From Echinococcus granulosus (lineage: Eukaryota > Platyhelminthes > Cestoda > Cyclophyllidea > Taeniidae): a DNA stretch of 64,000 bases. Shown piece after piece: positions 38,288 to 49,584 of the stretch. A program made the translations under genes and the position numbers. Numbering within the stretch: the first letter of the stretch is position 1; every line of letters starts with the position of its first letter. The notes under the pieces are model-generated. The model saw only the letters and a list, made by a program, of their open reading frames with translations, did no database searches and was not told the DNA's origin. The DNA is taken from positions 120,431-184,430 of the forward strand of contig NW_020170464.1 in NCBI RefSeq assembly GCF_000524195.1. Direction: 5' to 3'.

Positions 38288-41200
38288 CTAGCCGATGCCA
38301 TCATGAGGTGGTAAGATGTGAGAGAGGTAGAAGGCGATATCGTCCATATTCAAATCGACATTAGTGTCTTGAGAGCCGCAAGGTGCATTACGAGCAGTAG
38401 CAGCGGTGGAGAAATCGCGGAATCGAATGCTGCTGCGTCGATTCGCTCCGGCGGGTACCAGACCTGCCACCGTGGCGACAAAGGCGTGGTGTTGAAGCAC
38501 CTCCAGCGACGGTCGCTCTACGCTCTCTGTGCGTAGGCAAGAAGCTACGAGGTCTATGAAATCGTCACTGAAGCATGTTCGTGGCAGGCGGGGCAGCGGC
38601 TGCTCCACAATAAGCACCAACAGCTCGAAAATAGACAATGGTGCCTGTTCCGGTGTCGTTACGGCTTGAAGAGGAAGAAATATCCGCTTTACAAATGCGT
38701 GTCTAATATAGACAATTTTGACCAGACAAAATTCTGCTCTGAACGTTGAAAACCCTTCCAAAGTAAATGGCCGTAACAAATTAGGACTCATGAGTTCAGA
38801 TTTACTAGGACAATGAATAAACACACTATAAATCACCCTCAACCAGTAAAGTAGTCAATAAACAGAACAACATGATGGAAAGAAGAAAAACTGGAGGGTT
38901 AAGTGAGCATGTAACCAGTACTTATATGGGACACTTTTAATGGACTGTTTGCACAGAATACAACGAAAAACCTCAATAACCATGGAGCTTATCTATTGAC
39001 AAAATGTAACCTCATTACAAATGACCACAAAAGTGAGCACAAATAGCTCCCAAACAACTTTGGAGTAGTCAGAAGTAAAGGTTGTTAGATGGAGAAAAAA
39101 TCTGCATTACACCCTATGATAGAAGAAAACGCCTTAGCTTACTGGTCAGCACTAAGTTAAACGTGGCAGATCACTATTGTTATGGCAAGACGAGGCTCGA
39201 GATTAGAAATTGGCGCAGTACATCTCGGTTTTCTCTTCAACAGAGGTTAGACTTACAAATACTGAAAAAGGGGATCAATGCGGTCAGCTTAGCCCCTGCC
39301 AGTCAATCAAGAGCTACTCGGTAGAACCCAAGGTAATTGGAATTAGGTTGACAAAACGACTTCCTGCTTTTAAAAAAAGCTTAGGGATGCAAGAAACCGT
39401 ACAATCAAAGAAAAAAACCCAAACACCCATCTGTTTTGTTCTGGAAAGATCAGAGCACTGACAGGGTGCTTAACTGCTTCCTTATTCTAAAACACCACAT
39501 CACAAGTCGATCAATGAAAATGCATTTTGATGGTCATGACAAGTAATCTGCGGAGCGAAATCCAGATGTAAGAGGGTGGTTGAAAGAGCAGAAACACAAC
39601 AATAACACTGCAGAAGACTAATCCATTGGATAAAAAACCTCACATAGAGGCGGAGACATTTCAGAAACATTGCCGTCGTTAAGGTAGTTTCAATATCAGA
39701 AGCTCATTCTCTTGGAAGTAGAAACACCACTAAATCGACTACTGCATAAAAGGGTTAAGAGGACTAGATAACATCTTTAAGCAAATTACACAACTGTGAG
39801 TTTGGACTTTTCTGACCCCAAAAAAAACAAGATGAATGAAGGCGTTATCCGGCGAGAATAGACCGTCTCTCCCTCGACATTGGGAGAAATTACGTCTGAG
39901 CAAAGGTTTTAGGAAGTTCTACATTATCCCAATGCGAAAGAAATTCGACTTAGACAAGAGAATGGCTACTAAATGAATTGGGATCTTCTCAGGCTGCTTT
40001 ATAGTACAAGTGTATCGCTAAGTAAAAAGCATCCTTGACGGTAACTGACCCACCGATAAACTAAGCCTTCTAACACACAGGGTCATGGAATGCGGCTAAA
40101 CTTTCTCCTTTAAGATCCACGATAGGAAGAAAGAAAGACGAATAAGGATTGTTGAATCGTTATTAAGGTGTGTAGGTGCATGTTCGAAAAGCTAGAAAAG
40201 TGGGAAGTACCAAGCCGTCAGGGTTACACTCGAACTGACCTACGCATAATGCATTTGTCGATACAGAACAAACGTCAATTCTATGACCAACAGAACTGTA
40301 CGAAAACCATCTATCACATCGTGCGTAGAAGGTACGACGATAGATTTTAGCTACTAAGTTGCGTTGAAGAAGAAAGATTGCCACCTAGTGTAGGAAATGA
40401 ATGTTAGAGAGTAAATTCTAAGCTTCAGATGAAAACTACAAAATCTGCACAATGCCCTGTTAAAGACGAAAGTATACCCCTAACCTGCATCCAAATTGCA
40501 CAAGATCTACTGGTCCAATGATGTGTAAAGTTCATCAAATCTAGTTTTGCAATGTGACAAAATGTAAGAGAATGCGAACGATTAGAGAGTTCATGAGAAA
40601 GGCCATGGAACGTGCACGCTAATTTCGTATGATTATAGGGGGATATTATACATAATGATATAAGTCAATCTAGTGAATGAATAAAAATGCTCAGACTCAG
40701 GGCAGCGACACCCTTAAACATGGATTTACAATTCCTTAACACACAGGCAAAAGAAAATCCTGATCTAGTGCTCCAATATGAAATTCCCTTAACTTAGTTA
40801 CTACTTCAGCCAAGATAAATATCCAGCGAAGCATGTCTTGAACAACCTAAGACACACTTAAAGTGACAGTTGGTTGTGACTGGGATCGTAAACTCACGCG
40901 GCAGTTTTCGTCCCTCCCGAGCAGCAGCAATGTGTTCCTTCAGGTTGGTCTGCCGATCATTAGAAAATCCGGTATAGTATTGGGTTTCGTTCTCAATAGC
41001 GGGGATAGGATAGCGACCAGTGGCTAGTTCTATGAGAGTCAATCCAAGGCTCCACACATCCGAGGATGTGTTGTAGGACTGACCAGAAATGCGCTCTGGC
41101 GCCATATAGGACCGTGAGCCTACAAAGGAGTGCGCCACCGAGTCGATCAACTTGCCGCTCGCTCCGAAATCGCACAGCTTGATCTCACCATTTCGACGCA

Positions 41201-43596
41201 TCAGAATGTTCGACGGCTTCACATCTCTAAATCGCACGGGAGAGCGTAAACGGAAGCTAGCGAACAATCTTGCTCTAATTATGGCTCGGCCCACACCGCC
41301 TATGCTAAGAGCCATCCAGCCTTCCAGTAAATATATACTGAAGCTACTTTAGCCAATCATCTATAGGAATGACTGACACGCTGAAATTTGAACGGAGCGT
41401 GACCCACCTGTGAATCATGCTGAGCTGTTTGCGTAGATATTCAAGGCCACAAAGAACGGCATATAGAATGCGGGACACAATTGGCTCGGGCATTCGACCG
41501 GCGTGCTTCAGCACCATGTCCAAACTCCCTCCATCCATATACTCCATGCATATGTTGATGTTCCCATCAGCCAGGAACGCACCATAGAAACCGATAATGT
41601 AAGGCGATGCGCAGTCGTGTAGAATCTGGGGGTGGACAAGGGAGAGACGCGAAAGTAGTTTATAGAGGTAGATTGAAAATGACCGAGATCAATCATAAGT
41701 GGGGATAGAACTGATTGGTTTGCGAACTATCAATGGTGAGAAGTACTTTACCAATCCAATTCGGAGTTGGGCTTTGGTTATGAAAACCAAAGGCACAGTC
41801 AGTAAAGCCAAAGAGAATTGCGGTAGCGCTTTGAGATGATATGATCAGCAAACTATTTCAGAGATGTAGCAATGTTCATTGATTTTAGCCTCGAGAAGTC
41901 CCCAATTTTGCGATAAAACAAGGAGGCATATGCGTTAAAACCGCCTTCGTAGTTATGCGTCTGATTAGTTCCTTTGCTTCCAGAGGTGAAGTAAACAATA
42001 AACAGAATGACGTTGAAAAGCGCGGTTAAACTTCTGAATGTTGCCCTCGAAAATGACTAGAATGGTGTTGGTAGCAGCATTTTGGGATGTCACGCATCTT
42101 TTATTTCCAGCAAGGGATAAGAAAAATTTACCAGTGCATGGGTCTAAATAACTGAAACCACGGAGGCAGGCAAAAGAGCATCAAGCAAACCTAAATCAGC
42201 TTTTTTAAGAAGTGGCTCGTGACCTCAAATTTTGTAGCATGGTCGACAGCTTGACTAACATACGACATTTCGACCATGACACCGGTAATTTAGGTGTGTA
42301 CACCTTAGCGCATAGCCGCGCTGCTCCCAAGTTAAGGTTGGATAAGTAATATTTGTACCAAATAATGTCAACTTTAGATGACAGTTTGACTATCCCTGCA
42401 TCAACCTTGCATAATACGTACGGGCTTCACTCATCTTAATTTCAATATCCAACGTATACACCCAAACCCCAAATCATGCCTAGTCGTTACGATAAGATGC
42501 TTGTAACACATTCGCGTCTTTGACTTAATTGGTTGTCGAAGAGCAACCTACAACAACTGAAGAGACAGGATCGAGGGTACCGAAGATCATGCCAACATCA
42601 AGTGAGGAAATGAGAAAAACAATTATCCAAATCGGGCTCATTCTATCGTGTTACGATTACTGTGCAGATTATACGAGGCTTCCATTACGTTTTCGCTGTT
42701 TGAGGCCTCCCAGCCCGGCCTGAACAATTATGAGAACATAACGATACATATAGTGAGCTGAATTGTCGCCCATGAGAGAAAATTTGTAACCTCAGAGAGA
42801 AGTGATGACCCACCTCAAGTTCTCGGAGTATTTGCGTACCTACTTCATGCTTAATGTCCAACCGAATGGTCTTCTTGGCCATTATGATGTTAGTCCGGTT
42901 GTAGCGCACACGACTAACCACACCCCAATTGCCTGAGCCCAGCTCGGAGATCTTAGTAAAGTCTTCTGGGTGCAACTCATGGATGTCCTTCTTGCAACGC
43001 AGAAATTCCTCAATGCGCTCTCGCTGGCTGTCATCCAATTGCTGATCATCGAGTTGGCGTTGACTAAAAATGGTAGAAGGTATAAAAAGCGATATGCCAA
43101 TGTTGTGGGACAATCAAGCAACCATGAAAGCATCCAATAGCCCATCCATTTACTGTTTGCGAGAAAATCCCGAGCAAAAACCCTTAGTTAAAATTAGGGA
43201 AATTTACGCAGCAGCGAGATCAACAGGTCCGGTGCTCATGCGATCATTAGGTTTGTTGGCCCCGCCGCGATCATGTCGAAGGACGGAGAAGTTGCCGGTG
43301 GAGGCTTCAGCAGCGCCGATGCTGGTGAGCGGTGGGAGGCGGACGCGAGTAGGCTTCGACGAGGGGTTAGTGTTGGCGTTGGAAGAGGCGGAGGTATGAT
43401 GGGAAGGGGGATCGTCCAGTCGTAGGGGGGTGAGGTCAAGGTTCTGGATAGTCACCTGCCGTTTGCCTGCGAATCGTAATCCTGAGGCCTGGGACTGCGG
43501 CCCCGTAGGCGGTCTCGATGGATCCACACCGGTCTCCAGGTGATCCCCGCTACTGCCGCCTCCTCCTACCGGCGTGCTGTCCGTCAGACCCGACAT
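38288..43596 (-). CDS. MAP2K1: MAP kinase kinase, MEK1/2 type (dual-specificity kinase)
   Basis: Exons on the minus strand are 43596-43208, 43063-42814, 41625-41408, 41226-40898 and 38664-38288, joining to 520 residues. MEK phosphorylates the Thr-x-Tyr loop of ERK in the Ras-Raf-MEK-ERK cascade. Motifs include the glycine loop GSGNWGVV (172-179), ATP-binding Lys194 (MAKK), [13 protein letters not shown] 285-287 with the Arg codon split by intron 3, [11 protein letters not shown] 305-307, activation-loop serines 315 and 319 in the SxxxS pattern of MEK, APE at YMAPER, and the C-lobe SIFELL...VEQPLPRLP typical of MEK1/2. Odd points: an N-terminal extension of about 130 residues (human MEK1 has about 65 before its kinase domain), rich in Gly, Ser and Pro; a shortened proline-rich insert before SIFELL; and a C-terminal tail of about 65 residues. 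Donors of introns 2 and 3 are GTGGGT. It is an orthologue candidate for Echinococcus MEK1/2-type kinases. Confidence 0.94.
38665..40897 (-). other. MEK intron 4
   Basis: 2,233 bases, phase 1, donor GTGAGT and acceptor CCTCTTCAAG. No other feature seen. Confidence 0.8.
41626..42813 (-). other. MEK intron 2
   Basis: 1,188 bases, phase 0, from GTGGGT to a C-rich acceptor (CCACCCCCAG). No other feature seen. Confidence 0.8.
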
Positions 43597-43625
43597 TTCA
43601 GTCTACCAGCGAGGGCAAAGGCATG
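43597..43625 (-). promoter_or_regulatory. Probable trans-splice acceptor of MEK
   Basis: On the minus strand a pyrimidine-rich run ends GCTGGTAG at 43,603, six bases before the ATG. This is the fourth complete gene here with an acceptor-like site just before its start. Confidence 0.4.
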
Positions 43626-46093
43626 AAATGGCAAAATTTCCTAGGAAAGTACTTTGAAACTAGATATCCTTTAATGTTTTATAGTTTTATTGTTATAAAT
43701 GCCACTTAAAACCAACAGCTGAAACATGTTCCCTCTGAACCATCTTCTCCAATCAGGTATATAGGACCAAGCTAAAAACTCTTGTCAACATGGAGGAACT
43801 ACACCGTTTAGTTTATTGTGCGGAAATGCGGGCATCCCAAAACATCAACAGTAAGCGTTTAACCAGCATGGATGCTACTAGAAAATAATCCATAATAAAA
43901 TAAAATGGCGATTACGGCAAGAATTTTTGTTCCTACGACTAAACAGAGACAGTGAAGAGACTTGAATCTAGATCAAGAAAGGAAACAATGAGGACCAGAA
44001 AGCAGATATCGTTGAATGAATTACACCCATATTCTCAACTACACGTGGCTAAACACAAAAGTATTTAATTGCTAAACACCCTAAAATCACTTAATTTGAA
44101 GCCAATTAGTTAGACAAGTTTTGCGGCATGAATTAAGCATGCTAGAAAGGTGGTCAAGCATGAGAAACAAAGCTACTTCATCACAGCAAGTGAAGATAGC
44201 ATGTGATCAATGATGTCGGTAGAAAAAGGATGCAGATTTAAAATCGTACCCATTACTTCGGCAACGAGATTAGGAATAAATGTAATGTCTGATGGAGCAC
44301 GATAATGCTACTTCAGTTAGACATCTTTAACCTACAGTTGAAACAAACAACAGTCCGGAAAAATAGATCGTTTGGCACTGCAGAATGCACAATCTCCTAC
44401 GGAAGAAAAACAAAGTTACAGATAACAGAGCTATAGAAAACAAATTGGGCAAAAGCCAATCTCTAAAAAAAACGTCAATTTGATTAAGCTAGAACTTGGA
44501 CAGAAAAATTCTTAAATCCAGTCATCTTTCTATTTCGATCATATCACCATTTTCCAGAGGTAAATAATCACAAGCAGTCGAAAGAGGTACTACGATGAAT
44601 TTATTAAACTACCTAAGTGTGGGACAACGGCTACTACAATTGCGCCAGATGTCGAAAACAATGCCTTACCTAGTAAACGTCTACGATTTTTCTCCTTGAG
44701 CAACAAATGGCAGATATACCCCACAGGTATATCTATGAGAAAGACAGAGCAATTAGTGCTAAAGATGGGAAAGACGACAACGACAGCAACACTTGCAAAG
44801 ACACTGAAAAAGGCTAAACAAGACCGGAGGGTAAAAACCTTATGAGGGCGTCAATTGAATTAGACAAGTGAAATGATCTAAGTATAAAAGGAAAACTCGG
44901 TCTCTAGGTAATTGAAAGGCTGATTTCGGTTCATTGGAAAGCAAATATGAAGACTGTGAACTCATTCGGCTACGTGGCAGAGTCTTCAAAGGGTGATGAT
45001 GCAAGGGCTCTGGGGCTTTGATAAGCATCAGGTGGAAATTAACCACAAACAGTTGAGAAGCCGATCGGTAGCAGATAATAGAAGATGCAATGATAGAAGG
45101 GGCTTAACTGTATTCCCATAGTAAGTATCACCATAATCACCGCCCCACCCTCCTCCACAAAGTTGGTCAGTCAAATAAATGCTCGTGCGCTTTTAATAGG
45201 TGCGGAAGCAAAACAAGAACCAAATCCATAAATCCACCACTATGCCTGCCTGTCTGCAAGCCTACACATACACAAGTGCGAAAGAAAGTTGGGGGGCTCA
45301 CAATGCCAGGGAGCACGGAAATAACGCGAAAGCACTACCAAGGTAAATGTAAAAAAGTGGTAATCGAGGTTCTAAACGTTAGACTCAAACCAAAAACCAT
45401 ACGTCCAGCATCATTGACGATCAACAACGGCACTATAACTTCAAAAACCTTTATTCCCTTCTGAATATATTAAACAGGACGAACTCTAATCAAGGCAGAG
45501 GATGGTTGCAATTGGAAACTAAAGTGGTAAACTTCATCTGTTACGCTGTGTGCACTTTAATAATACCGCATGAGTGTGGAAGATTTCCAAGTATGGTGTT
45601 TAGATCATTTTAAGTGCTCTTGAAGAAACTAATTTGCACTTAAGACTACTAAATGAAGCATCTGACTTCCTATTGTGGATACACAAGCTTCTCGTAGCAC
45701 TTTTGAAGGCATCGCTCAGATGTTTTTGGAACCCATAAATATCACCTACCAATGAGACATAAAGTAAAATTAAAGTCAACATGTGCCCAACAATGAGTAA
45801 TGATTGTGCAGGTCTCATATAACACAATCCAAACAAGATGAAGCTAAACCGAAAAAGGGTACGAGCCTTCAACCTAGATTAACTGTGAGAAAGACCGAAT
45901 CTTTTCGGGGTTTTGGACATGCTTACCCTGAAAATAATAGCAGGTTCATTGGAATCCCTGACAGAGGAACTGGTGTGCACTGAACTTTCGATCAGCAGAC
46001 TTATCTGCTTGTTTAAAAGGACTTAAGGAATTCATGTTCAAAGTGGTGATAAGAATGGTGGGAACCTTCCCAAGCATTCAATACCTCACTCAC
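43626..46093. other. No gene recognised
   Basis: AT-rich. A possible plus-strand first exon (ATG at 45,242, open to a GTAAAT at 45,341, ending in phase 2) would fit the phase of the EGF-module exon at 49,585. It has no signal peptide or motif, so I do not attach it. Confidence 0.35.
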
Positions 46094-46153
46094 CTTCAGC
46101 TGGTAGTCGCGGCACCAATCTTTGCACACCAATCCCAGAGTGGCGCTTGAAAA
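46094..46153 (-). CDS. Weak candidate 60-nt exon
   Basis: Minus strand, between a GCTTCCAG acceptor and a consensus GTGAGT donor. The phase-0 reading is FSSATLGLVCKDWCRDYQLK. The multiple-of-three length and good splice sites are suggestive, but one other phase is also open and no neighbouring exon was found. Confidence 0.22.
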
Positions 46154-48094
46154 CTGGAAGCATTCGCATCATCATGTAGACTGGTTAGAACAAATTATGC
46201 ATGAACTGCAGAAAAGTTGCTCAGAAATGTTTTTCTTACTTTTGGCTTTTTTTACCAAACCCGCGATTAGTGTTAAAATGAACGTAATATTTTTTAGCAA
46301 AGTGGTACAGAGGCCTTATATAGCACTAAAAGTTGAGAGAAATGTACAATCTTCTAGATATAAAGTAAAAAACCAACTTCAGCCTCTTAAGCGTTTTAAT
46401 ATCTGATAAATTATTTAAAAGCGCCTAAGTGCCCAGAAAATTCTTACTAATTAGGTTCGTCATATATTTCTTGATACCAAAAATTCAGTTTATGGATCGA
46501 TTTATTCAAAATAGAGGAAAAAGCAAATCTAAGTGCACTTTGCTGTCTCCAATTTTGGCACTGTTATCTCTACAGGAGACTTATTCTCTGCCACACAAAC
46601 TTCATTTCATGCCAATGGGTTTCCAGCTAATTTGTAAGTTCGTAGAACATGTTCCTTCACAGTTCTTTGCATCGTTGCGAATGCAGGATAAACAAATAGT
46701 GCCAGCAAATAAAGTTTAAGAAATAAGGTAATTTACTTGAGTTCTATGACTTACTACTAAATCACACAGTTAATAAAAAGGACAAATCCCGTAAATTGCT
46801 TAGTCTGTGTTGACTTTAAAAAAAGGGAAAAAAGAGACGCATTTACTTTTGACATTTGCCTTTAGTTTGCATTCCACAATTTTTTTTATAATACTGACGC
46901 GACATTAGACCTAGAACATTTAGAAAAGTTTATCCAGTAGCTGTCTTCAGCTGTGATGAAGTGCTCAAAATTCTTTTGCATGGTAGTATTATACGTTTCT
47001 GCATGCGACTTTTCTTTTGTTGCCATAGCACTCTGTAGCTTCTCTGAAGTCATTTGCAGTAATGCCAGAATGGCAGAATACATATTACCTACATACAGAA
47101 GTGCGGAAAGGCAAACGATGTGGTCCTAAGGTCATGCCGCTGAGCTGAAGGATGATATGCAGCCGCGTTATCAAGTGCATCAAAAAGCACCATAAGATGA
47201 TTTTGCTTATTTATATTCTAACGCCTCAAGTAGTTTCTGAAGACAATAAAGCATTGAATTTCTTCACGAAATGCCCTGCTGACGTACGAGGGCTGGGAGG
47301 GCTTTTGGCATGACACGGAGGTGTTCTTACTGAGCAAAAATACAATGGCGGATATTTAAATGCTCACCGAAGGATCAAAGCATTATGTGCATCCCTCAAA
47401 GTGTTTGAGCTTCTTTTGTTCAACCTCCCGCGATGGCCATTGGGACAAGCTAACCGCGTTAGTCAACAAATTTGCGTGCAGCAGAAACAATTTTTGACCG
47501 CTGCGTCACTGAACTTTCTTGGCAAATCCAACCGATTTTAGCACCACCTTTTTTAATAACTGCATTGGAGAAAGGGGAATGTGCTTGTCATCAAACAAGT
47601 CTATCGCTAGTAATAAAAATACTGGAAGTAGGTTTTTGCGTCTAAAACCTCTTCTCCATCTTGTTTAAACTTTAGTGCTAACTAGTCAGGCTTGCCTGTA
47701 ATCCACTCAGCTAGAAAAAGTAATGGCGGCATCGCGGATTTAATCCATTGATACTTACATACGGATACCTAAAATGGTTCCAAAAACGAACTTTTCGAGG
47801 CGATTTGCTAGTGCTACTGCTTTAATTGTAAATAGCACTACTGTAGAATACAAAACAGGGCTATTTGCTAAAGGCAAACGCCCTTTTAATCTTTCTTGAA
47901 GGGTTCTTCACAGATTCTTTTATGGGCGACATATTTTCTGCTTCAGTCCCATTAAGGTCCAGCAATTAACAACAGATATAAGGGTTTATTCTTTGGGACC
48001 AGAATGGTTTTTCGCTGCTACAAATGCGGCACTCGGGTTGTTATCCTAATTTTGTGAGAACATAATTCTAACAGAAAGCGTACTATCAATGAGG
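46154..48094. other. No gene recognised
   Basis: AT-rich. A minus-strand open frame (46,886-47,083) reads as a polar helix but shows no homology or clear splice sites. Confidence 0.35.
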
Positions 48095-48145
48095 CTGAAG
48101 GGCCACTGGCATGGCCCAGAGACCAAGCCGACCAGTGAAGAACAA
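48095..48145 (+). repeat. Decayed fragment of repeat family A
   Basis: GGGCCACTGGCATGGCCC followed by AGAGACCAAGCCGACC matches the core of the copies at 20,150-20,185 and 62,665-62,710. Only the central hairpin-like block survives. Confidence 0.45.
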
Positions 48146-49584
48146 TGGTGGAGTATTAAATGCCTGCATAACCAAAACGCAACTCCAAACAAACAGCCAA
48201 AGTGCCGCTGTTACGCTCTAGTAGTTGCTTAACTCTAGGTTTTGGCAACGAGAAAATAAGGAACTTTTCCTTATACATTCTCTGGATGATACGCTCCGTA
48301 GGTTTTGCCGGTAGCTCCAGTTTTATATTATACTTCAGTATTATGTCCTCTTTCACATTAAAAAAAGTCTCAAGGCACTAAATTTGCCGATATACTTAAA
48401 ACGGGAGGGCGGACTGCAATATCATTCAAGCGTTGACTTTCAGCCTCACATCTGGGCTCTATTAAAGGTGTTTGTGCTGCGAACACTTCTCGTACCATGG
48501 GCATGAAAAAGCACCATCTTACCAAAAATTCTTCACTTTTCGTGTGTCAAAAATTCTGTCAAATATGACCAAAACTATTTAAAAAGTAGAAATTTTACAT
48601 CGTGAACTTATAGCATATGTGAACATAAGCCAGTAATTTGGCATTAAGGCGGATTTTTTTGCCAAAGTAAGGACAAAATATGCAGATTTTAAAAGTTTGA
48701 TTATATTGCAGTAGATTATTTTGCAAACCACGTCTACAATTTTAGTATTCAAGAAATTTGTTTATGTTCTCTACAATCGTAGGTCACATAGAACAATATA
48801 ATTGGCGTATGCATGAGAGAAGTCTTATTTTTGCCTGATGGGTTTGTCGTCTTCGAAAGACGAGTATGTTCAGATATCTTTGGATGTTTTAAGCTTGAAA
48901 CCTTTTGTTTTATTGCCATTCAGTATTGCTTTCTGGGCTCCTTGAGGCACCTTGTACACTGTTGTCACCCAAAGAGAATTTGAGGAGCTTTGCCTAGCTT
49001 ACAATACTCCCACATCTCCGCATATCATTTTTTTTTGCGTATACCTTTACTTCGATAGATTATCGCTTTGTACATGCACTACACTTTGCGATTTTTTGGA
49101 AACTAACTTTTTCTATGCGTATTCATTGTGTGATGATTTAGCTCAAGTGATATTGTTGTCGCTCATTTGTTTAATTTTGTATGACACACATTTATACACC
49201 AAAATTTGTTTCACGTCTCAGTTGAAGTAGTTTGCATTATTGTCTTGAAGTGTTCTACGTCTGGTGGCCTTTCTGTTTCGGAAAGTAAACAGAATTTTTT
49301 GTGGCTTTTGAACATGCATATGCAAATAAACGGATTGGTTTACCTATATGTCATTTTGTCCAGCATGAGGCCACTGTGATGACTCCTAAAATATAAATAA
49401 TGTACACAGTGTATTAAGTAAATTTTTGTATTTTCAAATAAATTTGAGATATTATTGGATAGTTTGTGTAGGATTCACACAGCCCTTGTCATTTGCTAAA
49501 CCCTCTATAACAGGTTCGAACTATTAAAATTTTTTTTAAAAGTTCCTTTTTACAAATTTCTGGAATTGTCCATCTTTGTATCAG
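48146..49584. other. No exon supported upstream of the EGF-module exon
   Basis: The signal peptide and prodomain of the downstream EGF-module gene must lie here or further left. I could not identify them. A possible exon at about 49,224-49,285 has good sites but the wrong phase. Confidence 0.3.

Noticed and set aside
45242..45340. Possible first exon (MPACLQAYTYTSAK...) of the EGF-module gene
   Set aside because: The phase fits, but there is no signal peptide, and a 4.2-kb jump without RNA evidence is not defensible.
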